Both the position numbers and the translations under genes were made by a program. 64,000 nucleotides of DNA from positions 248,001 to 312,000 of the forward strand of contig NZ_JADJNN010000011.1 in NCBI RefSeq assembly GCF_016714285.1, in the 5' to 3' direction. This DNA is from Nannocystis sp. Its GTDB lineage: Bacteria > Myxococcota_A > Polyangia > Nannocystales > Nannocystaceae. Within the stretch, counting starts at the first letter, position 1. Every line of letters begins with the position of its first letter. Below are positions 36,850-44,250 of this stretch, piece by piece. Below the pieces are notes generated by a model that was not told the origin of the DNA, did not search any database, and worked only from the letters and a program-made list of their open reading frames with translations.

Positions 36850-37770
36850 TCAGATAGGAATTGCGCAGACCCCCACGTCCTCGAGGCCGGGCGGGATCGG
36901 CATCATCGGGTCGAACCATTGCACGCACTCTTGGTCAAAGTTCGGGCAGGTCTCCATTGCCGTGAAGTCGCAGACGGGCTGGCAGCAGCCCACGGCGTCT
37001 TTCATGCACGCGCTCGAGCCGGCGGAAATATTGAGGCAGACGAGGCCCTTGTCGCAGGCGTCGACGAATTCGCAGGGGTCGTTGGTCTTGCCCATGTCCC
37101 CCGAGGCGTCGGGCACGCAGACGAAGGTGACGTGGTTCGGGACGCACAGCTTGTCGCCCGCGCAGTCCTGAACCAGCGGATCGCATTCAGGGAGGCAGAG
37201 GTTGAGCACGCTCTCGCTCGCGTAGGAGCACGAGAAGCCCTCGTCGCAGGTCGGGGCCATTGAGGTGCCTTTGCACAGGGCGAAGCAGGTGCCCATATTC
37301 TTGGCGTCGACGTCCCAGCACATCGCGCCGGCTTCACAGTTATCGATGCCGCTGAGGCCGCCCTCGGTCATGCACACGTCACCGGGGACCTTGTCGCCGG
37401 TGACAGGGATGCACCTGGTGGCGTTCCAGGCGACACCTTCGTCGGCCCACGCCGCGCATTTCTCGCCGGGAGCGCAGTCCTGTGCGAAGATGTCACATTC
37501 GATCCCGCCGCTGCTGTGCAGATCAAGGCCCCCGCCCGCATCGCTCGATCCGCACGCTGTGTCGCAGGGGCTCGTGGTGTCGGTACTCGTGGTGTCGGTA
37601 CTCGTGGGCGCGCCGGTCGAGCCACCGCTGGTGCCGCTCACGCTCTCGCCAGTGGGGCTGCCCATGCTGCTGCTAGCCTCACTGCCGTCGGTGGTCTGCG
37701 GCTTCGCGGGGCCGCAGGCGACCAGGATGGCCATACCCAGACGGGCGCAGCAGCAACGACACGGCTTCAT
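36850..37770 (-). CDS. Cys-rich lipoprotein, unknown function
   Basis: This 306-residue protein starts MKPCRCCCARLGMAILVAC, with lipobox LVAC. A Ser/Thr/Gly linker of ~50 residues precedes a domain with over 20 cysteines. The order is regular: CDIFAQDCAPGEKCAAW, CMTEGGLSGIDNCEAGAMCW, CFALCKG, CPECDPLVQDC, CVPNHVTFVC, CCQPVCDF. This pattern is common in large families of myxobacterial surface lipoproteins without known role. It faces the 505-base intergenic region upstream of glgC. Confidence 0.75.
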   Translation of the reverse strand: MKPCRCCCARLGMAILVACGPAKPQTTDGSEASSSMGSPTGESVSGTSGGSTGAPTSTDTTSTDTTSPCDTACGSSDAGGGLDLHSSGGIECDIFAQDCAPGEKCAAWADEGVAWNATRCIPVTGDKVPGDVCMTEGGLSGIDNCEAGAMCWDVDAKNMGTCFALCKGTSMAPTCDEGFSCSYASESVLNLCLPECDPLVQDCAGDKLCVPNHVTFVCVPDASGDMGKTNDPCEFVDACDKGLVCLNISAGSSACMKDAVGCCQPVCDFTAMETCPNFDQECVQWFDPMMPIPPGLEDVGVCAIPI

Positions 37771-37885
37771 CGGTGCCCAGTGTATAAGTTCGTGCCCGGT
37801 CTGGACAGCGCCCAGACCAGCACTCACGATCGCGGACGCCCGAACACCCGCCATCGGATCTGCGGCGGAAACCCGGTCCAGGGTG

Positions 37886-37924
37886 TCGGGCATCTTGCGG
37901 CCCATCGGGCCGCAAGCTGCCCGA
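37886..37924. repeat. 39-base palindrome upstream of glgC
   Basis: TCGGGCA-T-CTTGCGGCCC, loop ATC, GGGCCGCAAG-C-TGCCCGA: 17 paired bases with one T/C mismatch. It forms a strong hairpin on either strand. It could be a terminator-like stem without a T-run, a protein site, or part of an untranslated leader. Confidence 0.7.
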
Positions 37925-37997
37925 CTCGTGCTTCCCTTCAAACCCCAGCGCTCACACCGGGACTGGACCGCCGCCAGGGCCGTTCACGGCCGTGGCG

Positions 37998-38104
37998 TGC
38001 AAGGGTGCGAGGAGGTCGGTGGACGTGAATCCGCAACGCTGGAGTGGCACGAAGTGCCATTCCAGCGTGAGGACTGAACGTCCACCGACCTCCTCGCACC
38101 CTTG
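37998..38104. repeat. 107-base imperfect palindrome upstream of glgC
   Basis: A perfect 28-bp outer inverted repeat (37998-38025 with 38077-38104) encloses weakly paired interior segments and an inner 14-bp stem (38036-38049 with 38053-38066) closed by a GAA loop. The inner stem's one mismatch would be a G-U pair in plus-strand RNA. The whole element folds into one long hairpin. It could be a structured RNA, a cruciform, or a miniature mobile element; which of these cannot be told from one copy. Confidence 0.8.
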
Positions 38105-38275
38105 CGAGTGACGTCCGGCAAACCGCAAGTGCCCGCGCCGCCCCGATCCCGGCGTCCGCCGACGCCGATTTCTTGACCCCACCCACGCGGCATGCCGCCC
38201 CCACCGACCAGCCCCGCGCGCCGTAACGTTGATCCGCCGCCCGCGCCGGTGATAAGCAAGCTGTGAGGGAATCTC

Positions 38276-39538
38276 ATGGCCTTTGAACCGAGCCTGCGCG
38301 AGCTGAGTCGTTCCGCGTTGACCCTGGTGCTGGCAGGCGGCCGCGGCAGCCGGCTCGGCGCCCTCACCGACCGCCGGGCCAAGCCCGCCGTCCACTTCGG
38401 CGGCAAGCTGCGCATCATCGACTTCGCCCTGTCGAACACCATCAACTCCGGCTTCCGCCAGGTCGCCGTGCTCACCCAGTACAAGTCGCACAGCCTGCTG
38501 CGCCACCTGCAGCGCGGCTGGAGCTTCCTGCGCGGCGAGATGGGTGAGTTCGTCGACCTGCTGCCCGCCCAGCAGCGCATCAACGAGGAGAACTGGTACC
38601 GCGGCACCGCCGACGCCGTCTACCAGAACCTCGACATCTTCCACAGCCTGCGCCCCTCCCACGTCATCATCCTCGCCGGCGATCACATCTACAAGATGGA
38701 CTACGGCAAGATGCTGTGGTCGCACGTGCTGCGCGGCGCCGAGGCCACCGTCGCCTGCATCGAGGTCCCGCGCAAGGAGGCCACCGGCTTCGGCGTCATG
38801 CACATCGACGAGCACGACCGCATCCTCAAGTTCGTCGAGAAGCCCAAGGACCCGCCGGCCATGCCCGGCCGCCCCGACATCAGCCTCGCGTCGATGGGCG
38901 TCTACATCTTCAACGGCAACTTCCTGTTCGACCAGCTGCGCCGCGACGCCGACGACGCCCAGAGCTCGCACGACTTCGGCAAGGACCTCATCCCCCACCT
39001 GGTCGACAAGCACGCCGCGATCTACGCCCACCGCTTCACCGAGAGCTGCGTCAAGAGCGAGCCCGGCGCGCCCGCCTACTGGCGCGACGTCGGCACCATC
39101 GACGCCTACTGGGAGGCCAACATCGACCTCACCAGCGTCATCCCCCCGCTCGACCTCTACGACCCCAACTGGCGGATCTGGACCTACCAGGAGCAGCTCC
39201 CGCCCGCGAAGTTCGTCCACGACGAGGACACCCGCCGCGGCCAGGCCGTCAACTCGATGGTGTCCGGCGGCTGCATCATCTCGGGCGCCGACATCCGCCG
39301 CTCCCTCCTGTTCTCCAACGTCCGCGCCAACTCCTTCAGCAAGCTCTCCGAGGCGGTCGTGCTCCCCGACGTCGTCATCAACCGCAAGGCCCGCCTCTCC
39401 AAAGTCGTCATCGACCGCGGCGTCGTCATCCCCGAGGGCCTGGTCGTCGGCGAGGACCCCGTCGAGGACGCCCGCCGCTTCGCCCGCACCGACGGCGGCG
39501 TCACCCTGATCACCCAGGACATGCTCCGCCGCCTCTGA
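38276..39538 (+). CDS. glgC: Glucose-1-phosphate adenylyltransferase
   Basis: This 420-residue enzyme makes ADP-glucose from glucose-1-phosphate and ATP, the committed step of bacterial glycogen synthesis. The nucleotidyltransferase core shows LVLAGGRGSRLGALTDRRAKPAVHFGGK, then DFALSNTINSG, YRGTADAVYQN and ILAGDHIYKMDY (catalytic Asp). The C-terminal beta-helix with SMVSGGCIISGADI and RRSLLFSNVRANS is complete. GAGGG precedes the ATG at suitable spacing. It is followed after 76 bases by glgA, with two dispersed palindromes in the gap. Confidence 0.95.
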   Translation: MAFEPSLRELSRSALTLVLAGGRGSRLGALTDRRAKPAVHFGGKLRIIDFALSNTINSGFRQVAVLTQYKSHSLLRHLQRGWSFLRGEMGEFVDLLPAQQRINEENWYRGTADAVYQNLDIFHSLRPSHVIILAGDHIYKMDYGKMLWSHVLRGAEATVACIEVPRKEATGFGVMHIDEHDRILKFVEKPKDPPAMPGRPDISLASMGVYIFNGNFLFDQLRRDADDAQSSHDFGKDLIPHLVDKHAAIYAHRFTESCVKSEPGAPAYWRDVGTIDAYWEANIDLTSVIPPLDLYDPNWRIWTYQEQLPPAKFVHDEDTRRGQAVNSMVSGGCIISGADIRRSLLFSNVRANSFSKLSEAVVLPDVVINRKARLSKVVIDRGVVIPEGLVVGEDPVEDARRFARTDGGVTLITQDMLRRL

Positions 39539-39542
39539 TAGA

Positions 39543-39604
39543 ACCTGGCCCGAGGGACAGCCAGCCCATCCGTCGCCTCTGCTCGCACCTGTCCCGAAAG
39601 ACAG
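39543..39604. repeat. Two dispersed palindromes between glgC and glgA
   Basis: ACCTGGCC-CGAG-GGACAG (39543-39560) and ACCTGTCC-CGAA-AGACAG (39587-39604) sit in the 76-base gap. Both can form short hairpins in the glgC-glgA transcript, which may tune glgA expression or be passive insertions. Confidence 0.6.
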
Positions 39605-39614
39605 CCACCACAAC

Positions 39615-41068
39615 ATGCGCGTCCTCTTCGTCGCCTCCGAAGTTTTCCCCCTCGTCAAGACCGGCGGCCTCGCCGACGTCGTCGCCGCGCTCCCGCCCGC
39701 CCTCGGCCAGCTCGGCGTCGACGTCCGCGTCCTCGTCCCCGGCTACCCCAAGGTCCTCGACGGCCTCGACCTCACCGGCCGCGCCGTCCGCCTGGGCGGC
39801 CTGCTCGGCGGTCACACGGCCCGCCTCCTCTACGGCCGCGTCGGCGCCCTCCAGCTGCTCGTCCTCGACGCGCCCCACCTCTACGAGCGCCCCGGCAACC
39901 CCTACACCGGCCCCGACGGCCGCGACTGGCACGACAGCCACCTCCGCTTCGGCGCCCTCTGCGACGCCGCCTCCTGGCTCGCCGGCCCCGAGGGCGGCGT
40001 CCGCTGGCGCCCCGACGTCATCCACGGCCACGACTGGCAGTCCGGCCTCGCCCCCGCCTACGTCTCGCTCACCCCGGCGCCGCGCCCCGGCACCGTGCTC
40101 ACCGTGCACAACCTCGCCTACCAGGGCGTGTTCTCCAAGGAGGTCCTGCCCGAGCTGCGCCTGCCGTGGCGCATGTTCGACGTCGAGGGCCTCGAGTACA
40201 ACGGCCACCTCGGCTTCCTCAAGGCCGGCCTGTGGTACAGCGACAAGATCACCACGGTCAGCCCGACCTACGCGCGCCAGATCCAGACCCCCACCTACGG
40301 CCACGGCCTCGACGGCCTGCTCCGCTCGCGCGACGCCGACCTCCACGGGATCCTGAACGGCATCGACACCGAGCTCTGGAACCCCGCGACCGACCCCCAC
40401 CTGGTCGCCCACTACGACCACCGCGACCCCTTCGCCGGCAAGGCCATCAACAAACAAGCGGCCCAGCGCGCGCCTTCGGCCTCGAGCAAGACCCCGACGC
40501 CCCGCTGTTCTGCGTCGTCAGCCGCCTGGTCACGATGAAGGGCCTCGACCTCCTGATCTCCGCCGGCAGCACCCTGCTGCGCCGCGGCGCCCAGCTGGCC
40601 GTGCTCGGCTCCGGCGAGCAGCGCATCGAGCAGGGCTTCGACGCCGCCGCCGCCCACTGGCCCGGGCGCATCGCCGTCCGCCACGGCTACGACGAGCCCC
40701 TCGCCCACCTCCTCCAGGCCGGCGCCGACGCGATCGTCGTCCCCTCGCGCACCGAACCCTGCGGCCTGACCCAGATGTACGGCCTGCGCTACGGCACGAT
40801 CCCCGTGGTCCGCCGCACCGGCGGCCTCGCCGACTCCGTCGTCGACGCCAACGCCCACAACCTCGCCCACGAGCAGGCCACCGGCCTCGTCTTCAACGAC
40901 ATGGACGCCGACGCCCTCGCCTGGGCCCTCGGCCGCACCATCGACCTCTACCACCACCAACCCCTGTGGCGCGCCATGGTCGTCCGCGCAATGCAACAAG
41001 ACTTCAGCTGGCGCGGCTCCGCCGCCCGCTACGCCGCGATCTACCGCAGCATCGCCCGCAGCAGCTGA
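39615..41068 (+). CDS. glgA: Glycogen (starch) synthase, frame broken by a 2-base insertion
   Basis: It adds glucose from ADP-glucose to growing glycogen. The N-terminal domain begins MRVLFVASEVFPLVKTGGLADV, holding the conserved KTGGLADV. The C-terminal GT-B half has PLFCVVSRLVTMKGLDLL, PSRTEPCGLTQMYGLRYGTIPVVRRTGGLADSV and ends at 41068. Near 40466-40473, in CAGCGCGCGCC, the frame shifts. Dropping one GC pair restores AINKQAAQRAFGLEQDPDAP and gives a 483-residue protein of normal length. Both halves are otherwise intact, so this is either a sequencing error in a GC run or a recent loss. As read, no full synthase is made. Confidence 0.85.
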
Positions 41069-41069
41069 T

Positions 41070-41085
41070 CTGTCCTGAGGGACAG
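41070..41085. repeat. Dispersed palindrome after glgA
   Basis: CTGTCC-TGAG-GGACAG is a perfect copy starting two bases after the glgA stop (41068) and ending just before the converging gene at 41087. It may serve as a shared hairpin for both transcripts. Confidence 0.6.
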
Positions 41086-41086
41086 C

Positions 41087-41557
41087 TCACGGAAACCGCA
41101 GCGGCACCTCGACCTGCACCGTGCGCCCCGGCGGCGGCACCCGCAGCGGGGCCATCTGCTCCTGAACGCACGTGGTCAACTCCGGCGTCGAGGTCCCCGG
41201 AGTCTCCACCGTCCCGCGCATGATCTGCTGCCCCTGGGCATCGAAGGTCACGTTGAACATCAGCTCCATCGTCAACCCCGGCCGCCCCGCGAGCGCCGCC
41301 CGAAAGCAGCGCTCTCGCAGCCCGCTGCGCTGATAGCTGAGCGCCTCGACGGCCTGCCGCGTCACCACCTCGACGCTGGACGCCACCGGCTCCGGCGCCG
41401 CCGGAGCCACCGGAGCCACCGGGGGCGCCGCGACCATCACGGGTCCCACGGACCCGGCCGGCGCCTGCGCGCGCAGCCCAAAGTACAGCCCGAACGCGAT
41501 CGCCACCCCGGCGATCACGACCGCGGCAGGCATCGTTTGATGATTCGCAGTACTCAT
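41087..41557 (-). CDS. AgmX/PglI C-terminal-like membrane-anchored protein (cassette copy B)
   Basis: This 156-residue protein starts MSTANHQTMPAAVVI. One N-terminal membrane helix is followed by a Pro/Ala-rich linker and a ~95-residue TonB-C-like domain: LRERCFRAALAGRPGLTMELMFNVTFDAQGQ, then TTCVQEQMAPLRVPPPG and VEVPLRF. This C...C pattern fits the AgmX/PglI C-terminal domain of myxobacterial gliding-related proteins. It is the last gene of the second cassette copy. The SD sequence GGAGGG is inside a hairpin (41564-41590) that could hide it from ribosomes. Confidence 0.7.
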   Translation of the reverse strand: MSTANHQTMPAAVVIAGVAIAFGLYFGLRAQAPAGSVGPVMVAAPPVAPVAPAAPEPVASSVEVVTRQAVEALSYQRSGLRERCFRAALAGRPGLTMELMFNVTFDAQGQQIMRGTVETPGTSTPELTTCVQEQMAPLRVPPPGRTVQVEVPLRFP

Positions 41558-41563
41558 GCGCAA

Positions 41564-41590
41564 CAGCCCTCCGCTCCGTGCGGAGGGCTG
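41564..41590 (-). promoter_or_regulatory. Hairpin containing the ribosome binding site of the AgmX-like gene
   Basis: CAGCCCTCCGC, loop of five, GCGGAGGGCTG: a perfect 11-bp stem. On the minus strand the 3' arm contains GGAGGG, the likely SD of the gene starting at 41557, so the stem would block initiation unless opened. It lies 12 bases after the stop of the collagen-like gene, so it could also weaken read-through. There is no T-run. Confidence 0.6.
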
Positions 41591-41602
41591 CAGCCTATCA
41601 GC

Positions 41603-42853
41603 TCAGTTGGTGACCTGCATCCATCCGTTGACGATGTCGCTGGCGTTGATGCCGCTGGTGTCGGTATCGACGCAGAACCCGACCGTCACATTGACGCCCG
41701 CGAAGCCCGGGACGACCGTGCCCACGGCGCCAACCGGTGCGCGAACGCCGGCCGCGATGGAGACCTGGGTGGTCGCACCGCCGCCAGCAAAGTTGACGAT
41801 CGGGTTCGCGCCATTCTTGTAGCAGAGGTCGACCTTGAAGCTGCCGGCCGCACTCGCCACCAACGCGGTTGTCGCCGCGCCGGTGATGCGCTCTATGGCG
41901 GTGAAGCTCACGGTCGTGGTTCCGCCCACGAAGACGAACGCGACACCGTTGGCGGCGACAGCACCGATCGCCCCCGAGAACTTCCCGGTCGAGACGATGC
42001 CGCTCGGACCCTGCGGTCCCGCAACGCCCGCCACGCCCTGAATGCCCTGAAGGCCCTGCAGACCCTGAGCGCCCGCTGGACCCGCCGGGCCCGCTGGACC
42101 CGCCACACCCTGAGCTCCCTGAGCACCCATCGCGCCCATCGGCCCCGCAGGACCTGCCGGACCCACCGGACCCTGCGCTCCCTGAGCGCCCGCTGGCCCC
42201 ACCGGCCCCACCGGACCCTGCGCTCCCTGAGCACCCGCCGGGCCCGCAGGACCCACCGGCCCCACCGGCCCCACGGGCCCCACCGCACCGTCCGCGCCCT
42301 TCGGCCCCACGGGCCCCACCGCACCGTCCGCGCCCTTGGCCCCCGGAGGTCCCGCCGGCCCGATCAGCCCGGTCGGATCGCCGACCCACTGCCCGTTCAC
42401 GTCGATCACCGGACCGAAGCCCTGAATCTCGACACTCTTCGGGTGGATCACGCCGGTCACGTCGCCCGCGAACATCGCGTAGGGCACGCTGGCGATCGCC
42501 GCCCGCGGCGTCATCTCCGGATCTGCCCCCACCGTGATCCCGAGCCACCGGACCGACCCATCGAACACCACTTCATCGAGAACGGACAGCTCGCCGAGCC
42601 GCGCCGAGAAGTAGCCCTCGTCGAGGTCGACGTTGATCGTCTCGCTCCACAGCTCCAGCCCGTTGATCTCCGAGTCGTAGATGACGAAGGTGATGTCCTG
42701 CGCGCCGACCACCGGGTCGCCCTGCGCGTCGAACAGGCGCCCCTGGTGGGTCACCACCTGCGGCACGTCCGCCCGCGCCTGCTGCGAGAACGTCGCCGCC
42801 GCCGCGATCACCCCACCCACGATCCACCGCCGAAACCCATTGTAAGTATTCAT
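41603..42853 (-). CDS. Collagen-like triple-helix protein (cassette copy B)
   Basis: This 416-residue exported protein has a signal peptide ending near ARADVP, then a ~135-residue N-terminal domain (VPQVVTHQGRLFDAQGDPV ... PYAMFAGDV). A run of 41 Gly-X-Y triplets (GPA, GPV, GAQ rich) follows, then a ~125-residue C-terminal domain starting IVSTGKFSGAIG. The N-terminal domain and flanks are nearly identical to the copy at 44251-45888, whereas the C-terminal domains differ completely. Collagen-like stalks form trimers at bacterial surfaces. Its start overlaps the stop of the upstream lipoprotein gene (ATGA), implying coupled translation. Confidence 0.88.
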   Translation of the reverse strand: MNTYNGFRRWIVGGVIAAAATFSQQARADVPQVVTHQGRLFDAQGDPVVGAQDITFVIYDSEINGLELWSETINVDLDEGYFSARLGELSVLDEVVFDGSVRWLGITVGADPEMTPRAAIASVPYAMFAGDVTGVIHPKSVEIQGFGPVIDVNGQWVGDPTGLIGPAGPPGAKGADGAVGPVGPKGADGAVGPVGPVGPVGPAGPAGAQGAQGPVGPVGPAGAQGAQGPVGPAGPAGPMGAMGAQGAQGVAGPAGPAGPAGAQGLQGLQGIQGVAGVAGPQGPSGIVSTGKFSGAIGAVAANGVAFVFVGGTTTVSFTAIERITGAATTALVASAAGSFKVDLCYKNGANPIVNFAGGGATTQVSIAAGVRAPVGAVGTVVPGFAGVNVTVGFCVDTDTSGINASDIVNGWMQVTN

Positions 42854-43356
42854 GGAGGACTCCCGTTCGCGCCCACAAGGCCGCCTTGCAGCCGGAAATT
42901 CGCAGATTTGTACGTACCCTGACTCGAGGTCGGCTGGCCCAGCGTGAACACCATCCGGAAGTTCGCGCTGGTCGCCACCGTCCCGCCGTTCACCGTCTGA
43001 GTCACCGACTTGCCGACCACCTCGACCCCGCCGGTCGTCGAGTCGCCCGTCGTGTCGCCCGTCGTCGTGTCACCCGTCGTCGTGTCACCCGTCGTCGTGG
43101 TGTCGCCCGTCGTCACCGGCGTCGTCGTCGGCGTATCCGTCGTCTCCGTCGTCGTCGGCACCGTCGTCGTCGGCGTGTCCGTCGTCGGGGTATCCGTCGT
43201 CGGCGTCACCGTCGTGGTCGGCGGATCGTCCGTGGTCGTCCCGCCAGACGTCCCCGTCCCGCCCTCGGTCAACGCGATACCATCGTCACCACACGCAGCA
43301 CACAGCCACAGCGCCGCGACCGCGACGCGCCAACCTCGCCCCCGAACCCGGCGCAT
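42850..43356 (-). CDS. Thr-rich lipoprotein (cassette copy B)
   Basis: This 168-residue protein starts MRRVRGRGWRVAVAALWLCAAC, with lipobox CAAC. A Thr/Pro/Asp linker of short repeats (TTTDTPTT-like, encoded by a CGTCGT-type microsatellite) precedes a C-terminal segment: VGKSVTQTVNGGTVATSANFRMVFTLGQPTSSQGTYKSANFRLQGGLVG. This segment is almost identical in the paired copy at 45885-46385. GAGGAGG precedes the ATG well. It is translationally coupled (ATGA) to the collagen-like gene, so the two products probably act together at the surface. Confidence 0.8.
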   Translation of the reverse strand: MRRVRGRGWRVAVAALWLCAACGDDGIALTEGGTGTSGGTTTDDPPTTTVTPTTDTPTTDTPTTTVPTTTETTDTPTTTPVTTGDTTTTGDTTTGDTTTGDTTGDSTTGGVEVVGKSVTQTVNGGTVATSANFRMVFTLGQPTSSQGTYKSANFRLQGGLVGANGSPP

Positions 43357-43611
43357 ACACGCCTCCTCGTATGTAAGCCAGACCACCATCGCCCCCATCA
43401 CGGGCACGCGATGCGCCACACTACAATCCGGTCTTTGCGTTCACAAGGTCCTCAGTCGGACACGTCGCCCGCGCAGGCCAGCATACAAATCGCGCCACAC
43501 CGCCACCAAATGTTCGCATTCCCCAACTGCGGCTGTCACCGCAGCACACCCTCTGCATGGTCGGCTCCCACTTGCATCGCGCCACCCGGCCCGCGCCAGG
43601 ACTCGCCGCGC
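43357..43611. promoter_or_regulatory. Intergenic region with possible promoter for cassette copy B
   Basis: On the minus strand TTGTGA (43446-43441), a 17-base spacer, then TAGTGT (43423-43418) resemble -35/-10 boxes about 60 bases upstream of the copy-B lipoprotein start. This is a by-eye match to the sigma-70 form and could be chance. No gene is seen in these 255 bases. Confidence 0.3.
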
Positions 43612-44199
43612 TCAGGGCAACACCAGCGATAGGTCGATCGTCACCACCTGGCCCGGCGCCGTCGCACTCAGCTCGATCTGCTGCTCCCGCAGACACTGGC
43701 CGATGTCGCGGGCGCCTGGCGCCGTGGCCGGCGTCTCGACCCCGAGCTCCGTCTGCTTGCCGTCGGCGTCAAAGCCCGCGCTCACCTTGAAGCTGGTCTG
43801 CTCCAGCCCGGCCGCCAGCTCGGCGGTCCAGCAGCGCTGCCGCAGCGCGCCGCGTCGCGCCTCCAGCTGCGGCGCCACGTCGCGGACCACCGAAGCCTGC
43901 AGCGCCACATAGGCGTCACGCGCCGCCTTCGCCTCGTCGTCGATCTCCGGCGGCGTCGTCGGCACCTCGCGCCCCAGGATGAAGCGCGGCGCCGAGGCCG
44001 GCTCCGGCGCAGCGTCATCACGGCGCGCTGAATCCTGCCCGGCCGCCGCGATCCCCACCGGCGCCGCCGCATCGCCGCGCCGCGCCCGGGCGGGCGCCGC
44101 ATCGCCACCCGCGAGCCACCAGGCCATGCCCGCGAGCAGCGCCAGGCTGAGCCCCACCGAGCCCGCCACGATCACACCCCGGTCACGGATCGCCACCAT
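43612..44199 (-). CDS. AgmX/PglI C-terminal-like membrane-anchored protein (cassette copy A)
   Basis: This 195-residue protein starts MVAIRDRGVIVAGSVGLSLALLAG, with one membrane helix. After an Ala/Arg-rich linker comes the AgmX/PglI-like domain: LRQRCWTAELAAGLEQTSFKVSAGFDADGKQ, IGQCLREQQIELSATAPGQVVTIDLSLVLP. It holds the same C...C spacing and closing beta-strand as the copy-B gene at 41087. The two share a fold and position in the cassette, though their sequences have diverged far more than the lipoprotein or collagen N-termini. Confidence 0.65.
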   Translation of the reverse strand: MVAIRDRGVIVAGSVGLSLALLAGMAWWLAGGDAAPARARRGDAAAPVGIAAAGQDSARRDDAAPEPASAPRFILGREVPTTPPEIDDEAKAARDAYVALQASVVRDVAPQLEARRGALRQRCWTAELAAGLEQTSFKVSAGFDADGKQTELGVETPATAPGARDIGQCLREQQIELSATAPGQVVTIDLSLVLP

Positions 44200-44250
44200 G
44201 ATATCTCTCGCCCCGGGACCCGCGCACAATAGCACGGGCCCCGCGCGCGC

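Larger units (their letters stand above)
37771..38275. other. 505-base intergenic region with two large palindromes
   Basis: This is the divergent upstream region between the minus-strand lipoprotein (starts 37770) and glgC (starts 38276). No supported gene is present; frames here carry shadow-like Arg/Pro-rich sequence. It contains two strong inverted repeats, 37886-37924 and 37998-38104, listed separately, and presumably promoters for both flanking genes. Confidence 0.6.

Noticed and set aside
40462..40476. Programmed ribosomal frameshift in glgA
   Set aside because: GCGCGCG is not a known slippery heptamer and no stimulatory structure or upstream SD was found. GlgA is not known to use frameshifting.
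43010..43220. CGTCGT-type microsatellite resembling a regulatory repeat
   Set aside because: It is translated as the Thr/Pro/Asp linker of the lipoprotein, as is the related tract at 46070-46250.
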